From contig NC_080063.1 in the NCBI RefSeq assembly GCF_026212465.1, forward strand, positions 2,358,501 to 2,422,500: a DNA stretch of 64,000 nucleotides. Reading direction: 5' to 3'. The stretch's first letter is position 1. Every line of letters begins with the position of its first letter. A program made the position numbers and the translations under genes. This DNA is from Amaranthus tricolor. Lineage: Eukaryota > Streptophyta > Magnoliopsida > Caryophyllales > Amaranthaceae. Positions 21,511 to 38,500 of this stretch are shown here, piece after piece. A model generated the notes under the pieces. That model was not told where the DNA came from and searched no databases. It was given only the letters and a program-made list of their open reading frames with translations.

Positions 21511-24500
21511 ATTAACAAGGATCAATGATCAATGAAGAATGAACGATGAAGAATGAACAAGAATCAATGGTCAATGACGAATGAACGATGAAGAATGAAC
21601 AAGGATCAATGATCAATGAAGAATGAACGATGAAGAATGAACAAGGATCAATGATCAATGAAAAATGAACGATGAAGAATGAACAAGGATCAATGATCAA
21701 TGAAGAATGAACGATGAAGAATGAACAAGGATCAATGGTCAATGACGAATGAACGATGAAGAATGAACAAGGATCAATGATCAATGAAGAATGAACGATG
21801 AAGAATGAACAAGGATTAATGGTCAATGACGAATGAACGATGAAGAATGAAGAAGGATCAATGATCAATGAAGAATGAACGATGAAGAATGAACAACGAT
21901 GAATAATAAATAAAAAATGAACGATGAAGAATGAACAAGCATCAATGATCAATGACGAATGAACAATGAAGAATGAACAAGGATCAATGATCAATGAAGA
22001 ATGAACGATGAAGAATGAACAAGGATCAATGGTCAATGACGAATGAACGATGAAGAATGAACAAGGTTCAACGATCAATGAAGAATGAACAGTGAAGAAT
22101 GAACAAGGATCAATGGTCAATGACGAATGAACGATGAAGAATGAACAAGGATCAATGATCAATGAAAAATGAACGATGAAGAATGAACAAGGATCAATGC
22201 TCAATGACGAATGAACGATGAAGAATAAACAAGGATCAATGATCAATGAACAATGAACGATGAAGAATGAACAAGGATCAATGCTCAATGAAGAATGAAC
22301 GATGAAGAATGAACAAGGATCAATGATCAATGAAGAATGAACGATGAAGAATGAACAAGGATCAATGATCAATGACGAATGAACGATGAAGAATGAATAA
22401 GGATCAATGATCAATGAAGAATGAACGATGAAGAATGAACAAGGATCAATGATCAATGACGAATGAACGATGAAGAATGAACAAGGATCAATGATCAATG
22501 ACGAATGAACGATGAAGAATGAACAAGGATCAATGATCAATGAAAAATGAACGATGAAGAATGAACAAGGATCAATGGTCAATGACGAATGAACGATGAA
22601 GAATGAACAAGGATCAATGATCAATGAAGAATGAACGACGAAGAATGAACAAGGATCAATGGTCAATGACGAATGAATGATGAAGAATGAACAAAGATCA
22701 ATGATCAATGAAGAATGAACGATGAAGAATGAACAAGGATTAATGGTAAATGACAAACGAACGATGAAGAATGAACAAGGATCAATGATCAATGAAGAAT
22801 GAACGATGAAGAATGAACAAGGATCAATGATCAATGAAGAATGAACGATGAAGAATGAACAAGGATCAATGATCAATGACGAATGAACGATGAAGAATTA
22901 ACAAGGATCAATGATCAATGAAGAATGAACGATGAAGAATGAACAAGAATCAATGGTCAATGACGAATGAACGATGAAGAATGAACAAGGATCAATGATC
23001 AATGAAGAATGAACGATGAAGAATGAACAAGGACCAATGATCAATGAAAAATGAACGATGAAGAATGAACAAGGATCAATGATCAATGAAGAATGAACGA
23101 TGAAGAATGAACAAGGATCAATGGTCAATGACGAATGAACGATGAAGAATGAACAAGGATCAATGATCAATGAAGAATGAACGATGAAGAATGAACAAAG
23201 ATTAATGGTCAATGACGAATGAACGATGAAGAATGAAGAAGGATCAATGATCAATGAAGAATGAACGATGAAGAATGAACAAGGATGAATAATAAATAAA
23301 GAATGAACGATGAAGAATGAACAAGGATCAATGATCAATGACGAATGAACAATGAAGAATGAACAAGGATCAATGATCAATGAAGCATGAACGATGAAGA
23401 ATGAACAAGGATCAATGGTCAATGACGAATGAACGATGAAGAATGAACAAGGTTCAACGATCAATGAAGAATGAACAGTGAAGAATGAACAAGGATCAAT
23501 GGTCAATGACGAATGAACGATGAAGAATGAACAAGGATCAATGATCAATGAAAAATGAACGATGAAGAATGAACAAGGATCAATGCTCAATGACGAATGA
23601 ACGATGAAGAATAAACAAGGATCAATGATCAATGAACAATGAACGATGAAGAATGAACAAGGATCAATGCTCAATGACGAATGAACGATGAAGATTGAAC
23701 AAGGATCAATGATCAATGAAGAATGAACGATGAAGAATGAACAAGGATAAATGATCAATGAAGAATGAACGATGAAGAATGAACAAGGATCAATGATCAA
23801 TGAAGAATGAACGATGAAGAATGAACAAGGATCAATGATCAATGAAGAATGAACGATGAAGAATGAACAAGGATCAATGATCAATGAAGAATGAACGATG
23901 AAGAATGAACAAGGATCAATGATCAATGACGAATGAACGATGAAGAATGAACAAGGATCAATGATCAATGAAGAATGAACGATGAAGAATGAACAAGGAT
24001 CAATGATCAATGAAGAATGAACGATGAAGAATGAACAAGGATCAATGATCAATGACGAATGAACGATGAAGAATGAACAAGGATCAATGATCAATGAAGA
24101 ATGAACGATGAAGAATGAACAAGGATCAATGATCAATGAAGAATGAACGATGAAGAATGAACAAGGATCAATGATCAATGACGAATGAACGATGAAGAAT
24201 GAACAAGGATCAATGATCAATGAAAAATGAACGATGAAGAATGAACAAGGATCAATGATCAATGAAGAATGAACGATGAAGAATGAACAAGGATTAATGG
24301 TAAATGACAAACGAACGATGAAGAATGAACAAGGATCAATGATCAATGAAAAATGAACGATGAAGAATGAACAAGGATCAATGATCAATGAAGAATGAAC
24401 GATGAAGAATGAACAAGGATCAATGATCAATGACGAATGAACGATGAAGAATGAACAAGGATCAATGATCAATGAAGAATGAACGATGAAGAATGAACAA

Positions 24501-27500
24501 GGATCAATGATCAATGAAAAGTGAACGATGAAGAATGAACAAGGATCAATGATCAATGAAGAATGAACGATGAAGAATGAACAAGGATCAATCGTCAATG
24601 ACGAATGAACGATGAAGAATGAACAAGGATCAATGATCAATGAAGAATGAACGATGAAGAATGAACAAGGATTAATGGTCAATGACGAATGAACGATGAA
24701 GAATGAAGAAGGATCAATGATCAATGAAGAATGAACGATGAAGAATGAACAAGGATGAATAATAAATAAAGAATGAACGATGAAGAATGAACAAGGATCA
24801 ATGATCAATGACGAATGAACAATGAAGAATGAACAAGGATCAATGATCGATGAAGAATGAACGATGAAGAATGAACAAGGATCAATGGTCAATGACGAAT
24901 GAACGATGAAGAATGAACAAGGTTCAATGATCAATGAAGAATGAACAGTGAAGAATGAACAAGGATCAATGGTCAATGATGAATGAACGATGAAGAATGA
25001 ACAAGGATCAATGATCAATGAAAAATGAACGATGAAGAATGAACAAGGATCAATGCTCAATGACGAATGAACGATGAAGAATAAAGAAGGATCAATGATC
25101 AATGAAGAATGAACAATGAAGAATGAACAAGGATCAATGCTCAATGACGAATGAACGATGAAGAATGAACAAGGATCAATGATCAATGAAGAATGAACGA
25201 TGAAGAACGAACAAGGATCAATGATCAATGAAGAATGAACGATGAAGAATGAACAAGGATCAATGATCAATGAAGAATGAACGATGAAGAATGAACAAGG
25301 ATCAATGATCAATGAAGAATGAACGATGAAGAATGAACAAGGATCAATGATCAATGAAGAATGAACGATGAAGAATGAACAAGGATCAATGATCAATGAC
25401 GAATGAACGGTGAAGAATGAACAAGGATCAATGATCAATGAAGAATGAACAATGAAGAATGAACAAGGATCAATGATCAATGAAGAATGAACGATGAAAA
25501 ATGAACAAGGATCAATGATCAATGACGAATGAACGATGAAGAATGAACAAGGATCAATGATCAATGAAAAATGAACGATGAAGAATGAACAAGGATCAAT
25601 GGTCAATGACGAATGAACGATGAAGAATGAACAAGGATCAATGATCAATGAAGAATGAACGCCGAAGAATGAACAAGGATCAATGGTCAATGACGAATGA
25701 ATGATGAAGAATGAACAAAGATCAATGATCAATGAAGAATGAACGATGAAGAATGAACAAGGATTAATGGTAAATGACAAACGAACGATGAAGAATGAAC
25801 AAGGATCAATGATCAATGAAGAATGAACGATTAAGAATGAACAAGGATCAATGATCAATGAAGAATGAACGATGAAGAATGAACAAGGATCAATGATCAA
25901 TGACGAATGAACGATGAAGAATTAACAAGGATCAATGATCAATGAAGAATGAACGATGAAGAATGAACAAGAATCAATGGTCAATGACGAATGAACGATG
26001 AAGAATGAAAAAGGATCAATGATCAATGAAGAATGAACGATGAAGAATGAACAAGGATCAATGATCAATGAAAAATGAACGATGAAGAATGAACAAGGAT
26101 CAATGATCAATGAAGAATGAACGATGAAGAATGAACAAGGATCAATGATCAATGACGAATGAACGATGAAGAATGAACAAGGATCAATGATCAATGAAAA
26201 ATGAACGATGAAGAATAAACAATGATCAATGGTCAATGACGAATGAACGATGAAGAATGAACAAGGATCAATGATCAATGAAGAATGAACGACGAAGAAT
26301 GAACAAGGATCAATGGTCAATGACGAATGAATGATGAAGAATGAACAAAGATCAATGATCAATGAAGAATGAACGATGAAGAATGAACAAGGATTAATGG
26401 TAAATGACAAACGAACGATGAAGAATGAACAAGGATCAATGATCAATGAAGAATGAACGATGAAGAATGAACAAGGATCAATGATCAATGAAGAATGAAC
26501 GATGAAGAATGAACAAGGATCAATGATCAATGACGAATGAACGATGAAGAATTAACAAGGATCAATGATCAATGAAGAATGAACGATGAAGAATGAACAA
26601 GAATCAATGGTCAATGACGAATGAACGATGAAGAATGAAAAAGGATCAATGATCAATGAAGAATGAACGATGAAGAATGAACAAGGATCAATGATCAATG
26701 AAAAATGAACGATGAAGAATGAACAAGGATCAATGATCAATGAAGAATGAACGATGAAGAATGAACAAGGATCAATGGTCAATGACGAATGAACGATGAA
26801 GAATGAACAAGGATCAATGATCAATGAAGAATGAACGATGAAGAATGAACAAGGATCAATGATCAATGAAAAATGAACGATGAAGAATGAACAAGGATCA
26901 ATCCTCAATGACGAATGAACGATGAAGAATAAACAAGGATCAATGATCAATGAAGAATGAACGATGAAGAATGAACAAGGATCAATGATCAATCAAGAAT
27001 GAACGATCAAGAATGAACAAGGATCAATGATCAATGAAGAATGAACGATGAAGAATGAACAAGGATCAATGATCAATGAAGAATGAACGATGAAGAATGA
27101 ACAAGGATCAATGATCAATGAAGAATGAACGATGAAGAATGAACAAGGATCAATGATCAATGAAGAATGAACGATGAAGAATGAACAAGGATCAATGATC
27201 AATGAAGAATGAACGATGAAGAATGAACAAGGATCAATGATCAATGAAGAATGAACGATGAAGAATGAACAAGGATCAATGATCAATGAAGAATGAACGA
27301 TGAACAATGAACAAGGATCAATGATCAATGACGAATGAGCGATGAAGAATGAACAAGGATCAATGATCAATGAAGAATGAACGATGAAGAATGAACAAGG
27401 ATCAATGATCAATGAAGAATGAACGATGAAGAATGAACAAGGATCAATGATGAATGACGAATGAACGATGAAGAATGAACAAGGATCAATGATCAATGAA

Positions 27501-29574
27501 AAATGAACGATGAAGAATGAACAAGGATCAATGGTCAATGACGAATGAACGATGAAGAATGAACAAGGATCAATGATCAATGAAGAATGAACGATGAAGA
27601 ATGAACAAGGATCAATGGTCAAAGACGAATGAACGATGAAGAATGAACAAGGATCAATGATCAATGAAGAATGAACGATGAAGAATGAACAAGGATTAAT
27701 GGTAAATGACAAATGAACGATGAAGAATGAACAAGGATCAATAATCAATGAAGAATGAACGATGAAGAATGAAAAAGAATCAATGGTCAATGACGAATGA
27801 ACGATGAAGAATGAACAAGGATCAATGATCAATGAAGAATGAACGATGAAGAATGAACAAGGATCAATGATCAATGAAAAATGAACGATGAAGAATGAAC
27901 AAGGATCAATGATCAATGAAGAATGAACGATGAAGAATGAACAAGGATCAATGGTCAATGACGAATGAACGATGAAGAATGAACAAGGATCAATGATCAA
28001 TGAAGAATGAACGATGAAGAATGAACAAGGATTAATGGTAAATGACAAATGAACGATGAAGAATGAACAAGGATCAATAATCAATGAAGAATGAACGATA
28101 AAGAATGAACAAGGATCAATGATCAATGACGAATGAACGATGAAGAATGAACAAGGATCAATGATCAATGAAGAATGAACGATGAAGAATGAAAAAGAAT
28201 CAATGGTCAATGACGAATGAACGATGAAGAATGAACAAGGATCAATGATCAATGAAGAATGAACGATGAAGAATGAACAAGGATCAATGATCAATGAAAA
28301 ATGAACGATGAAGAATGAACAAGGATCAATGATCAATGAAGAATGAACGATGAAGAATGAACAAGGATCAATGGTCAATGACGAATGAACGATGAAGAAT
28401 GAACAAGGATCAATGATCAATGAAGAATGAACGATGAAGAATGAACAAGGATTAATGGTCAATGACGAATGAACGATGAAGAATGAAGAAGGATCAATGA
28501 TCAATGAAGAATGAACGATGAAGAATGAACAAGGATGAATGATAAATAAAGAATGAACGATGAAGAATGAACAAGGATCAATGATCAATGACGAATGAAC
28601 AATGAAGAATGAACAAGGATAAATGATCAATGGAGAATGAACGATGAAGAATGAACAAGGATCAATGATCAATGAAGAATGAACGATGAAGAATGAAAAA
28701 GGATCAATGATCAATGAAGAATGAACGATGAAGAATGAACAAGGATCAATGATCAATGAAGAATGAACGATGAAGAATGAACAAGGATCAATGATCAATG
28801 AAGAATGAACGATGAAGAATGAACAAGGATCAATGATCAATGAAGAATGAACGATGAAGAATGAACAAGGATCAATGATCAATGACGAATGAACGATGAT
28901 GAATGAACAAGGATCAATGATCAATGAAGAATGAACGATGAAGAATGAACAAGGATCAATGATGAATGAAGAATGAACGATGAAGAATGAACAAGGATCA
29001 ATGATCAATGACGAATGAACGATGAAGAATGAACAAGGATCAATGATCAATGAAGAATGAACGATGAAGAATGAACAAGGATCAATGGTCAATGACGAAT
29101 GAACGATGAAGAATGAACAAGGATCAATGATCAATGAAGAATGAACGATGAAGAATGAACAAGGATTAATGGTAAATGACAAATGAACGATGAAGAATGA
29201 ACAAGGATAAATAATCAATGAAGAATGAACGATAAAGAATGAACAAGGATCAATGATCAATGACGAATGAACGATGAAGAATGAACAAGGATCAATGATC
29301 AATGAAGAATGAACGATGAAGAATGAACAAGAATCAATGGTCAATGACGAATGAACGATGAAGAATGAACAAGGATCAATGATCAATGAAGAATAAACGA
29401 TGAAGAATGAACAAGGATCAATGATCAATGAAAAATGAACGATGAAGAATGAACAAGGATCAATGATCAATGAAGAATGAACGTTGAAGAATGAACAAGG
29501 ATCAATAATCAATGAAGAATGAACGATGAAGAATGAACAAGGATCAATGATCAATGACGAATGAACGATGAAGA
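21511..29574. repeat. Satellite modules bounded by the ATTAAC variant
   Basis: The variant GAATTAACAAGG (normal GAATGAACAAGG) occurs at 21511, 22897, 25921, 26551 and 29575. The spacings are 1386, 3024, 630 and 3024 bp, or 33, 72, 15 and 72 units. The sequence just right of each of the five markers shares the same linked variants (including GAACAAGAATC). The 1386-bp module content reappears inside the first 3024-bp module. In the open minus frame each ATTAAC makes a stop. Confidence 0.8.
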
Positions 29575-32500
29575 ATTAACAAGGATCAATGATCAATGAA
29601 GAATGAACGATGAAGAATGAACAAGAATCAATGGTCAATGACGAATGAACGATGAAGAATGAACAAGGATCAATGATCAATGAAGAATGAACGATGAAGA
29701 ATGAACAAGGATCAATGATCAATGAAAAATGAACGATGAAGAATGAACAAGGATCAATGATCAATGAAGAATGAACGATGAAGAATGAACAAGGATCAAA
29801 GGTCAATGAGGAATGAACGATGAAGAATGAACAAGGATCAATGATCAATGAAGAATGAACGATGAAGAATGAACAAGGATTAATGGTCAGTGACGAATGA
29901 ACGATGAAGAATGAAGAAGGATCAATGATCAATGAAGAATGAACGATGAAGAATGAACAAGGATGAATAATAAATAAAGAATGAACGATGAAGAATGAAC
30001 AAGGATCAATGATCAATGACGAATGAACAATGAAGAATGAACAAGGATCAATGATCAATGAAGAATGAACGATGAAGAATGAACAAGGATCAATGGTCAA
30101 TGACGAATGAACGATGAAGAATGAACAAGGTTCAATGATCAATGAAGAATGAACAGTGAAGAATGAACAAGGATCAATGGTCAATGACGAATGAACGATG
30201 AAGAATGAACAAGGATCAATGATCAATGAAAAATGAACGATGAAGAATGAACAAGGATCAATGCTCAATGACGAATGAACGATGAAGAATGAACAAGGAT
30301 CAATGATCAATGAAGAATGAACGATGAAGAATAAACAAGGATCAATGATCAATGAAGAATGAACGATGAAGAATGAACAAGGATCAATGATCAATGAAGA
30401 ATGAACGATGAAGAATGAACAAGGATCAATGATCAATGAAGAATGAACGATGAAGAATGAACAAGGATCAATGATCAATGAAGAATGAACGATGAACAAT
30501 GAACAAGGATCAATGATCAATGACGAATGAACGATGAAGAATGAACAAGGATCAATGATCAATGAAGAATGAACGATGAAGAATGAACAAGGGTCAATGG
30601 TCAATGACGAATGAACGATGAAGAATGAACAAGGATCAATGATCAATGAAGTATGAACGATGAAGAATGAACGAGGATCAATGATCAATGAAGAATGAAC
30701 GATGATGAATGAAAAAGGATTAATGGTCAATGACGAATGAACGATGAAGAATGAACAAGGATTAATGATCAATGAAGAATGAACGATGAAGAATGAACAA
30801 GGATCAATGCTCAATGACGAATGAACGATGAAGAATGAACGAGGATCAATGATCAATGAAGAATGAACGATGATGAATGAAAAAGGATTAATGGTCAATG
30901 ACGAATGAACGATGAAGAATGAACAAGGATTAATGATCAATGAAGAATGAACGATGAAGAATGAACAAGGATCAATGCTCAATGACGAATGAACGATGAA
31001 GAATGAACAAGGATAAATGATCAGTGGAGAATGAACGATGAAGAATGAACAAGGATCAATGATCAATGAAGAATGAACGATGAAGAATGAAAAAGGATCA
31101 ATGATCAATGAAGAATGAACGATGAAGAATGAACAAGGATCAATGATCAATGAAGAATGAACGATGAAGAATGAACAAGGATCAATGATCAATGAAGAAT
31201 GAACGATGAAGAATGAACAAGGATCAATGATCAATGAAGAATGAACGATGAAGAATGAACAAGGATCAATGATCAATGACGAATGAACGATGATGAATGA
31301 ACAAGGATCAATGATCAATGAAGAATGAACGATGAAGAATGAATAAGGATCAATGATGAATGAAGAATGAACGATGAAGAATGAACAAGGATCAATGATC
31401 AATGACGAATGAACGATGAAGAATGAACAAGGATCAATGATCAATGAAGAATGAACGATGAAGAATGAACAAGGATCAATGGTCAATGACGAATGAACGA
31501 TGAAGAATGAACAAGGATCAATGGTCAATGAAGAATGAACGATGAAGAATGAACAAGGATCAATGCTCAATGACGAATGAACGATGAAGAATGAACAAGG
31601 ATCAATGATCAATGAAGAATGAACGATGAAGAATAAACAAGGATCAATGATCAATGAAGAATGAACGATGAAGAATGAACAAGGATCAATGATCAATGAA
31701 GAATGAACGATGAAGAATGAACAAGGATCAATGATCAATGAAGAATGAACGATGAAGAATGAACAAGGATCAATGATCAATGAAGAATGAACGATGAACA
31801 ATGAACAAGGATCAATGATCAATGACGAATGAACGATGAAGAATGAACAAGGATCAATGATCAATGAAGAATGAACGATGAAGAATGAACAAGGATCAAT
31901 GATCAATGAAGAATGAACGATGAAGAATGAACAAGGATCAATGATCAATGACGAATGAACGATGAAGAATGAACAAGGATCAATGATCAATGAAAAATGA
32001 ACGATGAAGAATGAACAAGGATCAATGGTCAATGACGAATGAACGATGAAGAATGAACAAGGATCAATGATCAATGAAGAATGAACGATGAAGAATGAAC
32101 AAGGATCAATGGTCAATGACGAATGAACGATGAAGAATGAACAAGGATCAATGATCAATGAAGAATGAACGATGAAGAATGAACAAGGATTAATGGTAAA
32201 TGACAAATGAACGATGAAGAATGAACAAGGATCAATAATCAATGAAGAATGAACGATAAAGAATGAACAAGGATCAATGATCAATGACGAATGAACGATG
32301 AAGAATGAACAAGGATCAATGATCAATGAAGAATGAACGATGAAGAATGAACAAGAATCAATGGTCAATGACGAATGAACGATGAAGAATGAACAAGGAT
32401 CAATGATCAATGAAGAATGAACGATGAAGAATGAACAAGGATCAATGATCAATGATGAATGAACGATGAAGAATGAACAAGGATCAATGATCAATGAAGA

Positions 32501-35500
32501 ATGAACGATGAAGAATGAACTAGGGTCAATGGTCAATGACGAATGAACGATGAAGAATGAACAAGGATCAATGATCAATGAAGTATGAACGATGAAGAAT
32601 GAACGAGGATCAATGATCAATGAAGAATGAACGATGATGAATGAAAAAGGATTAATGGTCAATGACGAATGAACGATGAAGAATGAACAAGGATTAATGA
32701 TCAATGAAGAATGAACGATGAAGAATGAACAAGGATCAATGATCAATGACGAATGAACGATGAAGAATGAACAAGGATCAATGATCAATTAAGAATGAAC
32801 GATGAAGAATGAACAAGGATCAATGATCAATGAAGAATGAACGATGAAGAATGAACAAGGATCAATGATCAATGAAGAATGAACGATGAAGAATGAACTA
32901 GGGTCAATGGTCAATGACGAATGAACGATGAAGAATGAACAAGGATCAATGATCAATGAAGTATGAACGATGAAGAATGAACGAGGATCAATGATCAATG
33001 AAGAATGAACGATGATGAATGAAAAAGGATTAATGGTCAATGACGAATGAACGATGAAGAATGAACAAGGATTAATGATCAATGAAGAATGAACGATGAA
33101 GAATGAACAATGATCAATGCTCAATGACGAATGAACGATGAAGAATGAACAAGGATAAATGATCAATGGAGAATGAACGATGAAGAATGAACAAGGATCA
33201 ATGATCAATGAAGAATGAACGATGAAGAATGAACAAGGATCAATGATCAATGAAGAATGAACGATGAAGAATGAACAAGGATCAATGATCAATGAAGAAT
33301 GAACGATGATGAATGAACAAGGATCAATGATCAATGAAGAATGAACGATGAAGAATGAACAAGGATCAATGCTCAATGACGAATGAACGATGAAGAATGA
33401 ACAAGGATAAATGATCAATGGAGAATGAACGATGAAGAATGAACAAGGATCAATGATCAATGAAGAATGAACGATGAAGAATGAACAAGGATCAATGATC
33501 AATGAAGAATGAACGATGAAGAATGAACAAGGATCAATGATCAATGAAGAATGAACGATGAAGAATGAACAAGGATTAATGGTAAATGACAAATGAACGA
33601 TGAAGAATGAACAAGGATCAATGATCAATGAAGTATGAACGATGAAGAATGAACGAGGATCAATGATCAATGAAGAATGAACGATGATGAATGAAAAAGG
33701 ATTAATGGTCAATGACGAATGAACGATGAAGAATGAACAAGGATTAATGATCAATGAAGAATGAACGATGAAGAATGAACAAGGATCAATGCTCAATGAC
33801 GAATGAACGATGAAGAATGAACAAGGATAAATGATCAATGGAGAATGAACGATGAAGAATGAACAAGGATCAATGATCAGTGAAGAATGAACGATGAAGA
33901 ATGAACAAGGATCAATGATCAATGAAGAATGAACGATGAAGAATGAACAAGGATCAATGATCAATGAAGAATGAACGATGAAGCATGAACAAGGATCAAT
34001 GATCAATGAAGAATGAACGATGAAGAATGAACAAGGATCAATGATCAATGAAGAATGAACGATGAAGAATGAACAAGGATCAATGATCAATGACAAATGA
34101 ACGATTAAGAATGAACAAGGATCAATAATCAATGAAGAATGAACGATAAAGAATGAACAAGGATCAATGATCAATGACGAATGAACGATGAAGAATGAAC
34201 AAGGATCAATGATCAATGAAGAATGAACGATGAAGAATGAACAAGAATCAATGGTCAATGACGAATGAACGATGAAGAATGAACAAGGATCAATGATCAA
34301 TGAAGAATGAACGATGAAGAATGAACAAGGATCAATGATCAATGATGAATGAACGATGAAGAATGAACAAGGATCAATGATCAATGAAGAATGAACGATG
34401 AAGAATGAACTAGGGTCAATGGTCAATGACGAATGAACGATGAAGAATGAACAAGGATCAATGATCAATGAAGTATGAACGATGAAGAATGAACGAGGAT
34501 CAATGATCAATGAAGAATGAACGATGATGAATGAAAAAGGATTAATGGTCAATGACGAATGAACGATGAAGAATGAACAAGGATTAATGATCAATGAAGA
34601 ATGAACGATGAAGAATGAACAAGGATCAATGATCAATGACGAATGAACGATGAAGAATGAACAAGGATCAATGATCAATGAAGAATGAACGATGAAGAAT
34701 GAACAAGGATCAATGATCAATGAAGAATGAACGATGAAGAATGAACAAGGATCAATGATCAATGAAGAATGAACGATGAAGAATGAACTAGGGTCAATGG
34801 TCAATGACGAATGAACGATGAAGAATGAACAAGGATCAATAATCAATGAAGAATGAACGATAAAGAATGAACAAGGATCAATGATCAATGACGAATGAAC
34901 GATGAAGAATGAACAAGGATCAATGATCAATGAAGAATGAACGATGAAGAATGAACAAGAATCAATGGTCAATGACGAATGAACGATGAAGAATGAACAA
35001 GGATCAATGATCAATGAAGAATGAACGATGAAGAATGAACAAGGATCAATGATCAATGATGAATGAACGATGAAGAATGAACAAGGATCAATGATCAATG
35101 AAGAATGAACGATGAAGAATGAACTAGGGTCAATGGTCAATGACGAATGAACGATGAAGAATGAACAAGGATCAATGATCAATGAAGTATGAACGATGAA
35201 GAATGAACGAGGATCAATGATCAATGAAGAATGAACGATGATGAATGAAAAAGGATTAATGGTCAATGACGAATGAACGATGAAGAATGAACAAGGATTA
35301 ATGATCAATGAAGAATGAACGATGAAGAATGAACAAGGATCAATGATCAATGACGAATGAACGATGAAGAATGAACAAGGATCAATGATCAATGAAGAAT
35401 GAACGATGAAGAATGAACAAGGATCAATGATCAATGAAGAATGAACGATGAAGAATGAACAAGGATCAATGATCAATGAAGAATGAACGATGAAGAATGA

Positions 35501-38500
35501 ACTAGGGTCAATGGTCAATGACGAATGAACGATGAAGAATGAACAAGGATCAATGATCAATGAAGTATGAACGATGAAGAATGAACGAGGATCAATGATC
35601 AATGAAGAATGAACGATGATGAATGAAAAAGGATTAATGGTCAATGACGAATGAACGATGAAGAATGAACAAGGATTAATGATCAATGAAGAATGAACGA
35701 TGAAGAATGAACAATGATCAATGCTCAATGACGAATGAACGATGAAGAATGAACAAGGATAAATGATCAATGGAGAATGAACGATGAAGAATGAACAAGG
35801 ATCAATGATCAATGAAGAATGAACGATGAAGAATGAACAAGGATCAATGATCAATGAAGAATGAACGATGAAGAATGAACAAGGATCAATGATCAATGAA
35901 GAATGAACGATGATGAATGAACAAGGATCAATGATCAATGAAGAATGAACGATGAAGAATGAACAAGGATCAATGCTCAATGACGAATGAACGATGAAGA
36001 ATGAACAAGGATAAATGATCAATGGAGAATGAACGATGAAGAATGAACAAGGATCAATGATCAATGAAGAATGAACGATGAAGAATGAACAAGGATCAAT
36101 GATCAATGAAGAATGAACGATGAAGAATGAACAAGGATCAATGATCAATGAAGAATGAACGATGAAGAATGAACAAGGATTAATGGTAAATGACAAATGA
36201 ACGATGAAGAATGAACAAGGATCAATGATCAATGAAGTATGAACGATGAAGAATGAACGAGGATCAATGATCAATGAAGAATGAACGATGATGAATGAAA
36301 AAGGATTAATGGTCAATGACGAATGAACGATGAAGAATGAACAAGGATTAATGATCAATGAAGAATGAACGATGAAGAATGAACAAGGATCAATGCTCAA
36401 TGACGAATGAACGATGAAGAATGAACAAGGATAAATGATCAATGGAGAATGAACGATGAAGAATGAACAAGGATCAATGATCAGTGAAGAATGAACGATG
36501 AAGAATGAACAAGGATCAATGATCAATGAAGAATGAACGATGAAGAATGAACAAGGATCAATGATCAATGAAGAATGAACGATGAAGCATGAACAAGGAT
36601 CAATGATCAATGAAGAATGAACGATGAAGAATGAACAAGGATCAATGATCAATGAAGAATGAACGATGAAGAATGAACAAGGATCAATGATCAATGACAA
36701 ATGAACGATGAAGAATGAACAAGGATCAATAATCAATGAAGAATGAACGATAAAGAATGAACAAGGATCAATGATCAATGACGAATGAACGATGAAGAAT
36801 GAACAAGGATCAATGATCAATGAAGAATGAACGATGAAGAATGAACAAGAATCAATGGTCAATGACGAATGAACGATGAAGAATGAACAAGGATCAATGA
36901 TCAATGAAGAATGAACGATGAAGAATGAACAAGGATCAATGATCAATGATGAATGAACGATGAAGAATGAACAAGGATCAATGATCAATGAAGAATGAAC
37001 GATGAAGAATGAACTAGGGTCAATGGTCAATGACGAATGAACGATGAAGAATGAACAAGGATCAATGATCAATGAAGTATGAACGATGAAGAATGAACGA
37101 GGATCAATGATCAATGAAGAATGAACGATGATGAATGAAAAAGGATTAATGGTCAATGACGAATGAACGATGAAGAATGAACAAGGATTAATGATCAATG
37201 AAGAATGAACGATGAAGAATGAACAAGGATCAATGATCAATGACGAATGAACGATGAAGAATGAACAAGGATCAATGATCAATGAAGAATGAACGATGAA
37301 GAATGAACAAGGATCAATGATCAATGAAGAATGAACGATGAAGAATGAACAAGGATCAATGATCAATGAAGAATGAACGATGAAGAATGAACTAGGGTCA
37401 ATGGTCAATGACGAATGAACGATGAAGAATGAACAAGGATCAATGATCAATGAAGTATGAACGATGAAGAATGAACGAGGATCAATGATCAATGAAGAAT
37501 GAACGATGATGAATGAAAAAGGATTAATGGTCAATGACGAATGAACGATGAAGAATGAACAAGGATTAATGATCAATGAAGAATGAACGATGAAGAATGA
37601 ACAATGATCAATGCTCAATGACGAATGAACGATGAAGAATGAACAAGGATAAATGATCAATGGAGAATGAACGATGAAGAATGAACAAGGATCAATGATC
37701 AATGAAGAATGAACGATGAAGAATGAACAAGGATCAATGATCAATGAAGAATGAACGATGAAGAATGAACAAGGATCAATGATCAATGAAGAATGAACGA
37801 TGATGAATGAACAAGGATCAATGATCAATGAAGAATGAACGATGAAGAATGAACAAGGATCAATGCTCAATGACGAATGAACGATGAAGAATGAACAAGG
37901 ATAAATGATCAATGGAGAATGAACGATGAAGAATGAACAAGGATCAATGATCAATGAAGAATGAACGATGAAGAATGAACAAGGATCAATGATCAATGAA
38001 GAATGAACGATGAAGAATGAACAAGGATCAATGATCAATGAAGAATGAACGATGAAGAATGAACAAGGATTAATGGTAAATGACAAATGAACGATGAAGA
38101 ATGAACAAGGATCAATGATCAATGAAGTATGAACGATGAAGAATGAACGAGGATCAATGATCAATGAAGAATGAACGATGATGAATGAAAAAGGATTAAT
38201 GGTCAATGACGAATGAACGATGAAGAATGAACAAGGATTAATGATCAATGAAGAATGAACGATGAAGAATGAACAAGGATCAATGCTCAATGACGAATGA
38301 ACGATGAAGAATGAACAAGGATAAATGATCAATGGAGAATGAACGATGAAGAATGAACAAGGATCAATGATCAGTGAAGAATGAACGATGAAGAATGAAC
38401 AAGGATCAATGATCAATGAAGAATGAACGATGAAGAATGAACAAGGATCAATGATCAATGAAGAATGAACGATGAAGCATGAACAAGGATCAATGATCAA